Part shown: piece by piece, positions 16,810 to 24,640 of the stretch
Layout of the letters: the number at the start of each line of letters is the position of its first letter
Numbering within the stretch: position 1 is the first letter of the stretch
NCBI GenBank assembly: GCA_942492375.1
Contig: CALOEL010000003.1
Coordinates: forward strand, 124,001-188,000
Source of the DNA: JAHEAO01 sp942492375
GTDB taxonomy: Bacteria > Pseudomonadota > Alphaproteobacteria > Rhodobacterales > Rhodobacteraceae
DNA length: 64,000 nt
Direction of reading: 5' to 3'
Notes under the pieces: model-generated
What the model was told of the DNA's origin: nothing
Seen by the model: the letters and a program-made list of their open reading frames with translations, nothing else
Database searches by the model: none
Translations under genes and position numbers: made by a program

Positions 16810-17358
16810 ATGATCCTGAAGACCCTGATGACCTCTGCCGCCGCGGCCGCGATCGCGACTTCGGCCCTTGCCGCAAACCCGATGGTCGGCGGCGCGCCGA
16901 TGTTCGAGGAGAAGAACATCGTCGAGAATGCGGTGAATTCCGCCGATCACACCACGCTGGTCGCCGCCGTCAAGGCCGCGGACCTTGTCGACACCCTGGC
17001 CAGTGCCGGCCCGTTCACGGTGTTCGCGCCGGTCAACGGCGCCTTCGACGCCCTGCCCGCGGGCACCGTCGAAACCCTGCTGAAGCCCGAGAACAAGGCC
17101 ATGCTGACCAAGATCCTGACCGCTCATGTCGTCGCCGGCGACTGGTCGACAGCCGACATCGCCTCGGCCGCGCGGTCGTCCAGCGACGGCTTCTATCACT
17201 TCAACGCCGTCTCGGGCGATGCGCTGTCGGCGCAGGTCCGGGGCAGCAACCTCTACATCTACGACGAAAGCGGCAACGCCTCGCGGATCACCATCGCCGA
17301 TGTCGATCAGTCGAACGGCGTGATCCATGTTGTCGACAAGGTCCTGCTGCCGAAGTGA
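16810..17358 (+). CDS. Exported fasciclin (FAS1) domain protein
   Basis: 182 residues: Sec signal peptide (about 1-22, ending ALA-ANP), then a single FAS1 domain with both hallmark boxes, GPFTVFAPVNGAFDALP (H1) and NGVIHVVDKVLLP (H2). FAS1 proteins are extracellular adhesion or matrix proteins. ECF sigma, anti-sigma and fasciclin together form a recurring cell-envelope stress module. ATG 16810 follows AAGGAGTAGACCG. A long GC-rich hairpin lies between it and msrB. Confidence 0.9.
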   Translation: MILKTLMTSAAAAAIATSALAANPMVGGAPMFEEKNIVENAVNSADHTTLVAAVKAADLVDTLASAGPFTVFAPVNGAFDALPAGTVETLLKPENKAMLTKILTAHVVAGDWSTADIASAARSSSDGFYHFNAVSGDALSAQVRGSNLYIYDESGNASRITIADVDQSNGVIHVVDKVLLPK

Positions 17359-17385
17359 CGGCGTAGCGCTTCGGAGCGGCAGAGC

Positions 17386-17420
17386 GCCATCCCGGCTCCG
17401 GAGGGGAGCCGGGGTGGCGC
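17386..17420 (+). terminator. GC-rich hairpin between the fasciclin gene and msrB
   Basis: Stem of about 16 bp, arms GCGCCATCCCGGCTCC and GGAGCCGGGGTGGCGC, with one wobble pair and a short loop. There is no T-run, so it may be an attenuator or mRNA-stability element rather than a full terminator. It ends about 30 bp before msrB. Confidence 0.5.
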
Positions 17421-17450
17421 AGCCCCCATGAAACCAACCGAAAGGAGCCG

Positions 17451-17918
17451 ATGATGAAACGCCGAGATTTCCTGTTCGCCAGCGCCGCGCTGCCGGTCTT
17501 TGCCGGGCGCCTGAACGCCGCCGAAGGCAGTTTCGAGATCACCCGGACCGAGGCCGAATGGCGCGCGATGCTGACCGAGACCGAATATGCCGTGATGCGT
17601 GAGGAGGAGACGGAACGGGCCGGGTCCAGCCCGCTCGACAAACGCTATGACCGCGGCATCTACCATTGCCGAGGCTGCGAGTTGCCGCTCTATTCCTCGG
17701 CCACGAAATTCGACAGCGGCACCGGCTGGCCCAGCTTCTGGCAAAGCCTGCCGGGTGCGGTCGGCACGAAGCCGGACAACACCTTCTTCACCACCCGGAC
17801 AGAGGTGCATTGCCGCCGCTGCGGCAGCCATCTGGGCCATATTTTCGACGATGGCCCGCCCCCTACCGGCAAACGCCACTGCCTGAACGGCGTGTCGTTG
17901 ATTTTCCGGGCCGCGTAA
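17451..17918 (+). CDS. msrB: MsrB, peptide-methionine (R)-S-oxide reductase, Tat-exported
   Basis: 155 residues. N-terminal twin-arginine signal KRRDFLFASAALPVFAG predicts periplasmic export of the folded enzyme. The SelR domain (about 30-150) has zinc cysteines CRGC and CRRC and the catalytic Cys in RHCLNGVSLIF. It repairs oxidised methionine in envelope proteins, which fits its place after the ECF/fasciclin group. AAAGGAG precedes two adjacent ATGs (17451, 17454). Confidence 0.92.
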   Translation: MMKRRDFLFASAALPVFAGRLNAAEGSFEITRTEAEWRAMLTETEYAVMREEETERAGSSPLDKRYDRGIYHCRGCELPLYSSATKFDSGTGWPSFWQSLPGAVGTKPDNTFFTTRTEVHCRRCGSHLGHIFDDGPPPTGKRHCLNGVSLIFRAA

Positions 17919-17935
17919 GCGGCGGACCGGGGGCG

Positions 17936-18637
17936 TCAGCGGGTATCCTCGGCCCGCTCCTCCAGAAGCTCGATCTGGATCTGCTGAAGTTCCGCCAGCT
18001 TCGCCCATTGATGCACAAGCTGATGGTCGAACTTCTCGTGAAGCTGGCGGATTTCAAGCTCTGCCTTCAGGTTGATCCGATAGTCGTTCTCCGCCCGCAT
18101 CCGGTCCTTGGTCTCCTGCCGGCGCTGGCTCATCATGATGACCGGCGCCTGGATCGCGGCCAGGCTGGACAGGACGAGGTTGAGCAGGATGAACGGATAA
18201 GGGTCGAAGGGCCGCGCCAGCAGCCCCACCACGTTCAGCGTGATCCAGCCCAGCAGCACGACGACGAACGAGATGATGAACGCCCAGCTGCCGCCGAACT
18301 CCGCCACCCGGTCGGCGGTGCGCTCGCCGAAGGTCGCCCGTTCGGCAATTTCCTCGGCCGGGTTGCGAGAGATCAGCTGCCCTTCGGCAAGGCTCTCGAT
18401 CACCTCGCGGTCAAGATCGCCCAGTTCGCCCCGCTCCTGTTCCAGCAATTGCTCGACATAGGCGGCGCGGAACTGCGCCAGATCCTCGCGGCAGATATGG
18501 CGGCCCTCGCCCCATCCCGGCACGCGCTGGCCGATCAACTCGGAAACGCCCGGCCGGACCGAAACCCAGGGGCGCAGCTGCGACGCCGGAAAGCGCCGGT
18601 GACAGACATGGCAATCGTGATGCGCAACGCGTGACAT
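17936..18637 (-). CDS. DUF1003 membrane protein with N-terminal CxxC motif
   Basis: 233 residues. The N terminus MSRVAHHDCHVCHRRFPASQL has a CxxC and could bind zinc. Two membrane segments follow, SWAFIISFVVVLLGWITLNV and PFILLNLVLSSLAAIQAPVIMM, the DUF1003 core, and then a charged C-terminal coiled coil (about 180-230). Function unknown; relatives are inner-membrane proteins. The ATG at 18637 was chosen since upstream residues do not look coding. Confidence 0.85.
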   Translation of the reverse strand: MSRVAHHDCHVCHRRFPASQLRPWVSVRPGVSELIGQRVPGWGEGRHICREDLAQFRAAYVEQLLEQERGELGDLDREVIESLAEGQLISRNPAEEIAERATFGERTADRVAEFGGSWAFIISFVVVLLGWITLNVVGLLARPFDPYPFILLNLVLSSLAAIQAPVIMMSQRRQETKDRMRAENDYRINLKAELEIRQLHEKFDHQLVHQWAKLAELQQIQIELLEERAEDTR

Positions 18638-18748
18638 CGGAGCGGTCCTGTTCAATGGAAATCCGCCGGAAAGGAAAGCACCGGCATGATGCCCGCCTCG
18701 GGGCCGGAGATAAAGCGCCAACCAGAGGCTGCGAAGCGGCGGAAGGAT

Positions 18749-18825
18749 TGGCGACCCCGGAAGGATTCGAACCCTCGGCCTGCTGATTAGAAGTCAGCTG
18801 CTCTATCCAGTTGAGCTACGGGGTC
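18749..18825 (-). tRNA. tRNA-Arg (anticodon TCT)
   Basis: 77 nt including encoded CCA. Acceptor arms GACCCCG/CGGGGTC pair perfectly, the anticodon stem is GCTGA/TCAGC with loop CTTCTAA (anticodon TCT), and the T-loop is GGTTCGAATCC. It reads AGA/AGG, rare codons in this GC-rich genome. Confidence 0.97.
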
Positions 18826-18965
18826 GCGCCGGGCCGTTTTGCGTCAGCCTGCCGCCAAGATCAAGAGGGTCGCGCATCGGGCACCGCGCCTAGTCAGGCG
18901 GCCCTGGCCGCGTCCTGCGGGGCAAGCAGCGCGGACAGCCATTCCCGCGCAGTCACACCGCCGCG

Positions 18966-19277
18966 TCAGTGGGTCCAGACCGCCCGCCGGTTGGTGGCGA
19001 AATTCTCGCCATAGCCGCCAGGTCGGATGTTCGGCTTGCGCTTGTGGGGTTCCGTCACCACCGCGTCGATGCCGTGGTCGCGGGCATAGTCCAGCGCCGC
19101 CTCCTTGGTCTCGAACCGCAGCCGCACCTGCGCCTGGGTGTCGTCCGACGAGGTCCAGCCCATCAGCGGATCGACCTCGCGCGCGGTAGCCGGGAAATAG
19201 TCCAGCACCCAGTGCTTCGTCTTCGCCGTCCCCGAGGTCATGGCGTTGCGGGCGGGCTTGTAGATACGGGCGCGCAT
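18966..19277 (-). CDS. ETC complex I subunit (NDUFS4-type)
   Basis: 103-residue protein matching the conserved region of the mitochondrial NDUFS4 (18-kDa) subunit. It includes MRARIYKPARNAMTSG, WTSSDDTQAQVRLRF, EAALDYARDHG and the C-terminal KPNIRPGGYGENFA. Alphaproteobacteria encode this accessory NADH dehydrogenase subunit away from the nuo operon. Complete, ATG start. Diverges from uvrB. Confidence 0.93.
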   Translation of the reverse strand: MRARIYKPARNAMTSGTAKTKHWVLDYFPATAREVDPLMGWTSSDDTQAQVRLRFETKEAALDYARDHGIDAVVTEPHKRKPNIRPGGYGENFATNRRAVWTH

Positions 19278-19578
19278 CGGACGACTCCTTGCATTTGCTG
19301 CTCTGGTTTATCGGGAAGAATGCGCGGCAAGGCAAGCTCCGATCGGCTGCCGGCCAACGATACGAGGGAGATCTGCAGGTGGGTCAGAGTATCGGGCCGG
19401 CAGCCAGACGAGCGCCTTACGCACCCGACCGCAGGGAGGAACGGTTGAGTCCGCAAGGATTATTATACCTCAGGTTGCATAAATCGGGAAGCCTGTTTCT
19501 GCCGAGGCGGCCGGCGCCCTGTGTCGCCCCTTGAACCGGAACAAAAAGTGATCAAATCTGGTGCGTCAGGAGTCGCCG
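19278..19578. other. Intergenic region with a large nested palindrome
   Basis: No convincing gene. It holds an imperfect palindrome at 19345-19405: GGCTGCCGGCC, two unpaired bases, CGATAC, a 25-nt loop, then GTATCG and GGCCGGCAGCC. The region separates the divergent complex I gene and uvrB and must contain their promoters, but no clear LexA site was found. Confidence 0.6.
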
Positions 19579-21765
19579 ATGCCGCATAACAATCTCAACG
19601 CCCCCGTCGCCCGCCCCGAAGTGTTGACCCGCCCCAAGCTGGAAGGCGGCCGACGCTTCGTGATGAAGACCGATTTCGAGGCCGCGGGGGACCAGCCCAC
19701 CGCCATCGCCGAACTGACTCAGGGCGTGAACGAGGGCGAGCGTGATCAGGTCCTGCTGGGCGCCACCGGCACCGGCAAGACCTTCACCATGGCGCGGGTG
19801 ATCGAGGAAACCCAGCGCCCCGCCATCATCCTCGCCCCGAACAAGACGCTCGCCGCCCAGCTATACGGCGAGTTCAAGAACTTCTTCCCCGACAATGCGG
19901 TAGAATATTTCGTCAGCTACTACGACTACTACCAGCCCGAAGCCTATGTCGCCCGCTCCGACACCTACATAGAAAAGGAATCCCAGATCAACGAACAGAT
20001 CGACCGGATGCGCCACTCGGCCACCCGCGCGCTTCTGGAACGCGACGACGTCATCATCGTGGCCTCGGTCTCCTGCATCTACGGCATCGGCTCGGTCGAG
20101 ACCTATTCGGCGATGACCCAGGACCTGAAAACCGGCGAAAGCTACGACCAGCGCAAGGTGATGGCCGATCTCGTCGCGCAAGCCTACCGCCGCAACGACG
20201 CCGCCTTCCAGCGGGGTTCCTTCCGGGTGCGCGGCGATAGCCTCGAGGTCTGGCCCGCCCACCTCGAAGACCGCGCCTGGCGCTTCTCCTTCTTCGGCGA
20301 GGAACTTGAATCGATTACCGAATTCGACCCCCTGACCGGTGCCAAGACCGACACGTTCGACCAGATCCGCATCTACGCGAACTCCCACTACGTCACCCCG
20401 CGCCCGACGATGAAACAGGCGATCAACGGCATCAAGGCCGAGCTTCGCATCCGCCTCGACCAACTGGTGGCCGAGGGCAAGCTGCTGGAAGCCCAGCGCC
20501 TCGAACAGCGCACCAATTTCGACCTCGAGATGCTGGAGGCCACCGGCGTCTGCAACGGCATCGAGAACTATTCCCGCTACCTCACCGGCCGCGCCCCCGG
20601 CGAACCACCCCCCACGCTCTTCGAATTCATCCCCGACCATGCCATCGTTTTCGCCGACGAATCCCACGTCTCGGTCCCGCAGATCGGCGGCATGTACAAG
20701 GGCGACTACCGGCGCAAGTTCACCCTTGCGGAACACGGCTTCCGCCTGCCCTCATGCATGGACAACCGCCCCCTGAAGTTCGAGGAATGGGACGCCATGC
20801 GCCCGCAATCCGTCTTCGTCTCGGCCACCCCCCAGTCATGGGAGCTGGAACAGACCGGCGGCGTCTTCACCGAACAGGTCATCCGCCCCACCGGCCTTGT
20901 CGATCCGCAGGTCGAGATCCGCCCGGTCGAGATGCAGGTCGACGACCTGCTGGATGAGGTCCGCAAGGTCGCCGCCGCCGGCTTCCGCACCCTCGTCACC
21001 ACGCTCACGAAACGCATGGCCGAGGATCTGACCGAATACATGCACGAACAGGGTATCCGCGTGCGCTACATGCATTCCGACATCGACACCATTGAAAGGA
21101 TTGAGATTCTCCGAGATCTCCGCCTCGGCGCCTTCGACGTGCTGGTGGGCATCAACCTGCTGCGCGAAGGCCTCGACATCCCCGAATGCGGGCTGGTGGC
21201 GATCCTCGACGCCGACAAGGAAGGCTTCCTGCGCTCGGAAACCTCGCTGATCCAGACCATCGGCCGCGCCGCCCGCAACGCCGAAGGCCGCGTCATCATG
21301 TATGCCGACCGCATCACCGGCTCGATGGAACGCGCGCTGGCCGAAACCAACCGGCGCCGCGAAAAACAGGTCGCCTATAACGAGGCCCACGGCATCACCC
21401 CGCAGACGATCAAGAAGAACGTCGAGGACATCCTGCAGGGCCTCTACAAGGGCGACACCGATCAGGCCCGCGTTACCGCAAAAGTTGATAAACCACTGGT
21501 CGGTGCCAATCTGGCCGCCCATCTGGAGCATCTGAGGTTGCAAATGCGCAAGGCCGCCGAGAACCTGGAATTCGAGGAAGCCGCCCGGATGCGCGACGAA
21601 GTCAAACGGCTGGAGGCGGTGGAACTGGCAATTGCCGATGATCCCTTGGCGCGGCAGGCGGCGGTGGAAGCGGCGAGTGGGGCTGCGGGGAAGGGGGCCG
21701 GGCGGAGCACCGGTGGACGTGGCGGGATGCGTGGGGGGAAGTCGCGGTATGGGGGGAAGAGATAG
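19579..21765 (+). CDS. uvrB: UvrB, excinuclease ABC subunit B
   Basis: 728-residue helicase-like damage-verification subunit of nucleotide excision repair. Walker A is GATGTGKT (about residues 69-76). The beta-hairpin YYDYYQPEAYV inserts behind the lesion, DESH-type Walker B is in IVFADESHVSVPQ, and helicase motifs V/VI are in VGINLLREGLDIPE and QTIGRAARN. The C-terminal UVR motif LRLQMRKAAENLEFEEAARMRDEV contacts UvrC/UvrA. ATG 19579 has AGGAG upstream; a GTG 18 bases earlier is less likely. The tail is Gly/Arg-rich. Confidence 0.97.
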   Translation: MPHNNLNAPVARPEVLTRPKLEGGRRFVMKTDFEAAGDQPTAIAELTQGVNEGERDQVLLGATGTGKTFTMARVIEETQRPAIILAPNKTLAAQLYGEFKNFFPDNAVEYFVSYYDYYQPEAYVARSDTYIEKESQINEQIDRMRHSATRALLERDDVIIVASVSCIYGIGSVETYSAMTQDLKTGESYDQRKVMADLVAQAYRRNDAAFQRGSFRVRGDSLEVWPAHLEDRAWRFSFFGEELESITEFDPLTGAKTDTFDQIRIYANSHYVTPRPTMKQAINGIKAELRIRLDQLVAEGKLLEAQRLEQRTNFDLEMLEATGVCNGIENYSRYLTGRAPGEPPPTLFEFIPDHAIVFADESHVSVPQIGGMYKGDYRRKFTLAEHGFRLPSCMDNRPLKFEEWDAMRPQSVFVSATPQSWELEQTGGVFTEQVIRPTGLVDPQVEIRPVEMQVDDLLDEVRKVAAAGFRTLVTTLTKRMAEDLTEYMHEQGIRVRYMHSDIDTIERIEILRDLRLGAFDVLVGINLLREGLDIPECGLVAILDADKEGFLRSETSLIQTIGRAARNAEGRVIMYADRITGSMERALAETNRRREKQVAYNEAHGITPQTIKKNVEDILQGLYKGDTDQARVTAKVDKPLVGANLAAHLEHLRLQMRKAAENLEFEEAARMRDEVKRLEAVELAIADDPLARQAAVEAASGAAGKGAGRSTGGRGGMRGGKSRYGGKR

Positions 21766-22101
21766 ATGGACAATGCAGTTGGGGTGATTGCCGCAGTTTT
21801 CAGCGGGAGTTTTTTTGGTAGTTTCTTGGGACCACTCCTTTTGGATGAATGGAAGGCTTGGCGACGAAAAAGACATTGGCTAAAGCCACGGCAGACGCTC
21901 GCAAACGAGCTATTCGAAGCCATTGAAGGGCCAGTAATTAGCCTTGATGATCTGCGGATCGCGATAGGTTGCGATGCTCAAGAAGCTCGTGAGGTGCTCG
22001 TTTCAATGGGTGCACGCGGCACAACGATGTCAAATGGCATGGAGGGCTGGTTCTTGGATCGGTCGCGCACATTGTTTTCGTCAACAAACATCGACTCTTA
22101 A
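21766..22101 (+). CDS. Small membrane-anchored hypothetical protein
   Basis: 111 residues starting directly after the uvrB stop. An N-terminal hydrophobic glycine/phenylalanine-rich segment (about 5-27) is followed by a basic stretch (WRRKRHWLKPRQ) and a small helical region that could be a winged-helix-like domain. Codon usage is visibly less GC-rich than uvrB, suggesting acquired DNA. Family not recognised. It lies between uvrB and a REP/RAYT cluster. Confidence 0.55.
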   Translation: MDNAVGVIAAVFSGSFFGSFLGPLLLDEWKAWRRKRHWLKPRQTLANELFEAIEGPVISLDDLRIAIGCDAQEAREVLVSMGARGTTMSNGMEGWFLDRSRTLFSSTNIDS

Positions 22102-22206
22102 AACGGGCGACGAGCAAGCAAGCGTGGGTACTCGCACGTACTATTTCCGCCGGAACCCCAGCCCTCGCCGGATGAATTCACGCCTCCGCCTCCACCAAGT
22201 AGAACC

Positions 22207-22346
22207 GTAGGGTGGGTTTCTAACCCACCATTCTCCTTCAACAACCCACACAAACCGTGGGATAAAACCCCACGCTACGATCCATCCATCCACGCCTTTC
22301 CACGACCGCATTGGGACACGCGGTGGGGTGAAACCCCACCCTACGG
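22207..22346. repeat. Cluster of three REP-like palindromes
   Basis: Three hairpins in 140 bp: GGTGGGTT/AACCCACC (22211-22229), CGTGGG/CCCACG (22256-22274), GGTGGGGT/ACCCCACC (22322-22340). Each is flanked by CGTAG- or CTACG-type ends. They sit at the 3' end of the RAYT gene; the last overlaps its stop codon. Such palindromes are the usual partners of RAYT transposases. Confidence 0.8.
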
Positions 22347-22859
22347 AAACCACCCCGCGCGGATGTCGCGATGCACCGACGAAAACGGCCAATCCTCTGG
22401 GTTTTCGACAAACCCATGCTTCACCGGATTGAACCAACAATACCTGATATGCGCGGCGTGATCGTCGTCGTCACGGATCATGTGCTCCCAAAACCGGCGT
22501 TGCCAAATGCCTGCATCGCCTTTGGCAATCTTGCTCGTTGATCGGGGGATGGGATTGACGCGGGCGGGTTCGGCGGGGTGGAACCCCACCCTACGCAACC
22601 CTCTTGTGAACCGCGCCTTGATCGCACCCCACCGCACCGAATAGTCGGCGTCGCCCTCGGGCATGGTCCACACCGCATGGATATGGTCCGGCAACACCAC
22701 CATCGCGTCGCAAAAAACCGGATGATCGGCCACCGTCGCCCGGTACGCCGCCCGAAAGATCTCTATATTGTCGATCAAGGTCGATCGCCCCCGCTCCGCG
22801 AGGTTGACGGTGAAGAAATACGAGGCCCCGGCAACCCGGACGCGGCGATAATTCGACAT
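22341..22859 (-). CDS. REP-associated tyrosine transposase (RAYT, Y1/HUH family)
   Basis: 172 residues. HUH motif DHIHAVW (about residues 57-63) and the catalytic tyrosine helix HIRYCWFNPVKHGFV (about 138-152) are intact. N-terminal YRRVRVAGASYFFTVNLAERG is typical. RAYTs cut single-stranded DNA at REP hairpins and are usually single-copy domesticated transposases. A REP-like palindrome lies inside the gene (22572-22590, encoding FHPAEPA) and others flank it, so the gene is physically linked to its presumed substrates. Confidence 0.92.
   Translation of the reverse strand: MSNYRRVRVAGASYFFTVNLAERGRSTLIDNIEIFRAAYRATVADHPVFCDAMVVLPDHIHAVWTMPEGDADYSVRWGAIKARFTRGLRRVGFHPAEPARVNPIPRSTSKIAKGDAGIWQRRFWEHMIRDDDDHAAHIRYCWFNPVKHGFVENPEDWPFSSVHRDIRAGWFP
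22572..22590. repeat. REP-like palindrome inside the RAYT gene
   Basis: GGCGGGGT/ACCCCACC with a 3-nt loop, followed by CTACG as in the copy at 22322. It is in frame and encodes part of a loop absent from many relatives (inference). Confidence 0.7.
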
Positions 22860-22894
22860 GCCGCAGAGCTAACGCACCGATGGTTAACAAACCC

Positions 22895-22921
22895 GTAGGG
22901 TGCGCATTCATGCGCACCTAC
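22895..22921. repeat. REP-like palindrome
   Basis: GTAGGGTGCGCAT paired with ATGCGCACCTAC (one bulged G). It lies between RAYT and the NYN gene, and its right arm supplies the NYN gene's stop codon. Confidence 0.65.
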
Positions 22922-23481
22922 CCCGCCGGCTTGATCTCCATCGTCAGCCCCTTCGCATTGACCTTCGCGCGGATCAGGAATGCCTCATCCGCCAGTTGCG
23001 GAAACGCCTCGGTCCAGTCGCGGAACTTGTCGTTACTGACCACGCGGGCGCGCAGCCGGACCGCCTCGGTCAGCAGCAACGGGTCGGCGGGGTTGCCCTT
23101 CGGCGCGACGCGGATCGCCCGGGCGGAAACCGGCAGATGCTGCGCCAGCGCCCGCTCTCCCATATAGCGGCTGCCGACCTTGTAGCCGACATTGGCGTCG
23201 AACCAGACGATCGGCTGATACCCCTGGCTGATGAGCTGCGTCGCGACAGCGGAAACGGTGTTCAGCGAAGGCGTCTCGTCGAACCAGTGCATCACGTTCG
23301 ATCCGTCGATCACCACCCAGTTCGCAGCCGGCGGCGGCTTGACGGCGATCCGGCGAAGCGCCAGGACGCCCGCCGCCGCGACAATCGCAAAGACCCAGGG
23401 CGGCGCCAGCGCCGGATAGGCGGCAAAGACCACCGCACAAAGAGCGAGCCAGACAAGAATACGGAACGACGACATGATCAT
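22918..23481 (-). CDS. NYN/Zc3h12a-like ribonuclease domain protein, membrane-anchored
   Basis: 187 residues. Two N-terminal hydrophobic segments (about 5-45) anchor a PIN/NYN-type domain: VVIDGSNVMHWFD (first acidic residue, about 57-69), PIVWFDANVGYKVGS, and VVSNDKFRDWTEAFP (last acidic cluster). These match Zc3h12a-like endoribonuclease domains, so RNA cleavage is expected; the target is unknown. The stop codon lies in a REP-like palindrome. ATGs at 23481 and 23475 are both possible. Confidence 0.8.
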   Translation of the reverse strand: MIMSSFRILVWLALCAVVFAAYPALAPPWVFAIVAAAGVLALRRIAVKPPPAANWVVIDGSNVMHWFDETPSLNTVSAVATQLISQGYQPIVWFDANVGYKVGSRYMGERALAQHLPVSARAIRVAPKGNPADPLLLTEAVRLRARVVSNDKFRDWTEAFPQLADEAFLIRAKVNAKGLTMEIKPAG

Positions 23482-23633
23482 GCGGCGATTTGAGTCAGCC
23501 GCCCGCTGGAAGTCAACATTCGGATTTCGAACACTCGACCTTGTAGCGCCCCCCGGCCCGACCCAAATCCCGGCATTGCGCCCCGACCCCGGCCCGCCTA
23601 ACCTGAAGCGACTTCATCACAAGAGGCCCCGCC

Positions 23634-24026
23634 ATGCTCACCGGCTCCTGTCATTGCGGCAAGGTCCGCTGGACATTCGACGGCGATCCCGGCTCCGCCA
23701 CCGCCTGCAACTGCACCATCTGCCGCCGCTACGGCGTGCTCTGGAGCTATGGCCACGAGGGCGAAGAGGTCACCCTCACCGGCCCAACCAGCATGTATGT
23801 GTGGGGCGACAGGGAGCTGGAGTTCCATTTCTGCCCCAACTGCGGCTGCGTCGCCTGCTGGCGCGGGGCGAAGCCCGGCAAGGACGGCCGCCGCCGCATC
23901 GCCGTCAATGTCCGGCTCGCCGAACCCGACACCGTGGCGCATCTGCCGATCCGCCATTTCGAGGGGCTGGTCAGCTTCGCCGACCTGCCCGGCGACGGCC
24001 GCTGCGTCTCGGACATGTGGTTCTAG
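23634..24026 (+). CDS. GFA/CENP-V family zinc protein
   Basis: 130-residue protein with the glutathione-dependent formaldehyde-activating enzyme fold. Zinc cysteines are CHCG (about residues 6-9), CNCTICR (24-30) and CPNCGC (67-72). Family members bind small thiol adducts, but most are not true Gfa enzymes, so the substrate is unknown. Monocistronic appearance; ATG 23634. Confidence 0.87.
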   Translation: MLTGSCHCGKVRWTFDGDPGSATACNCTICRRYGVLWSYGHEGEEVTLTGPTSMYVWGDRELEFHFCPNCGCVACWRGAKPGKDGRRRIAVNVRLAEPDTVAHLPIRHFEGLVSFADLPGDGRCVSDMWF

Positions 24027-24100
24027 CGCGCCTGAGCGTTCGGGTTAAGAATTCCCTAACAAAAATTGCATTATCGTTTTAAAACAATATTTTAGAAATT

Positions 24101-24116
24101 TGTCCACATGTGGACA
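24101..24116. promoter_or_regulatory. 16-bp perfect palindrome
   Basis: TGTCCACATGTGGACA within an AT-rich stretch between the GFA-like and SMR-like genes. The inner 14 bp recur exactly at 46760-46773. Probably a binding site for a dimeric protein; identity unknown. Confidence 0.5.
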
Positions 24117-24247
24117 CGCCAATCGCCGCCGCTACCCGGGGCAGGGAATCCCTGACTTGCCGCCGCGTCACCCTCTCTGCCACAGTACCGCATCCCGTTT
24201 TCCGGACCTGAGGGTCCGTATCCCATTTTCAAACCCGGAGCGTTTTC

Positions 24248-24589
24248 ATGCTCGGCATATTCTATGGCTACGTTTTCGCCCTGATCACCGCCGTCGTCGT
24301 CATCGCCGGTGATATCGCCCTCAAGGTCGCCGCCGATAACGGCCAGCCGCTGGTCTCGCCGCCAGCATTGGTCGGCGCGGGGCTTTACGTCGTTTCGGCC
24401 GCGATGTGGTATTTCGCGATGCGTCACGTCAGCCTCGCCCAGGCGGGGGTGGCCTATTCGATGCTCAGCCTGATCGCGCTCTGCGCCATCGGAGCCTCGT
24501 ATTTCGAAGAGGAAATCCGCGCCCGCGACCTGGCCGGCATCGCCTGCGCGCTTCTGGCGATGGTGCTGCTGATCCGCATCCAGGACTGA
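24248..24589 (+). CDS. SMR/EamA-type small membrane transporter
   Basis: 113 residues with four transmembrane helices: LGIFYGYVFALITAVVVIAGDIALKVA, a second in PPALVGAGLYVVSAAMWYFAMR, then AGVAYSMLSLIALCAIGASYF and LAGIACALLAMVLLIRI. The single four-helix unit resembles SMR exporters and ArnE-like flippase halves, which dimerise. The substrate cannot be predicted. Followed 51 bp later by a ten-helix DMT transporter. Confidence 0.8.
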   Translation: MLGIFYGYVFALITAVVVIAGDIALKVAADNGQPLVSPPALVGAGLYVVSAAMWYFAMRHVSLAQAGVAYSMLSLIALCAIGASYFEEEIRARDLAGIACALLAMVLLIRIQD

Positions 24590-24640
24590 GACCGTCCGGC
24601 CCGGCTTGCCACCCTGCCCCAACCCCGCTACCTCTCGCCG

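Noticed and set aside
19289..19534. Possible 81-residue protein before uvrB
   Set aside because: No RBS, no domain, and it runs through the large palindrome.
19450..19578. SOS (LexA) box before uvrB
   Set aside because: GAACCGGAAC has a 2-nt rather than 7-nt gap between half-sites; no GTTC-N7-GTTC pattern found by eye.
22207..22346. Short CRISPR-like array
   Set aside because: The three units are palindromes of different sequence and unequal spacing, with no cas genes; REP elements explain them.
22211..22346. Rho-independent terminators for the RAYT gene
   Set aside because: The stems fit, but none is followed by a T-run, and the repeats also occur upstream and inside the gene.
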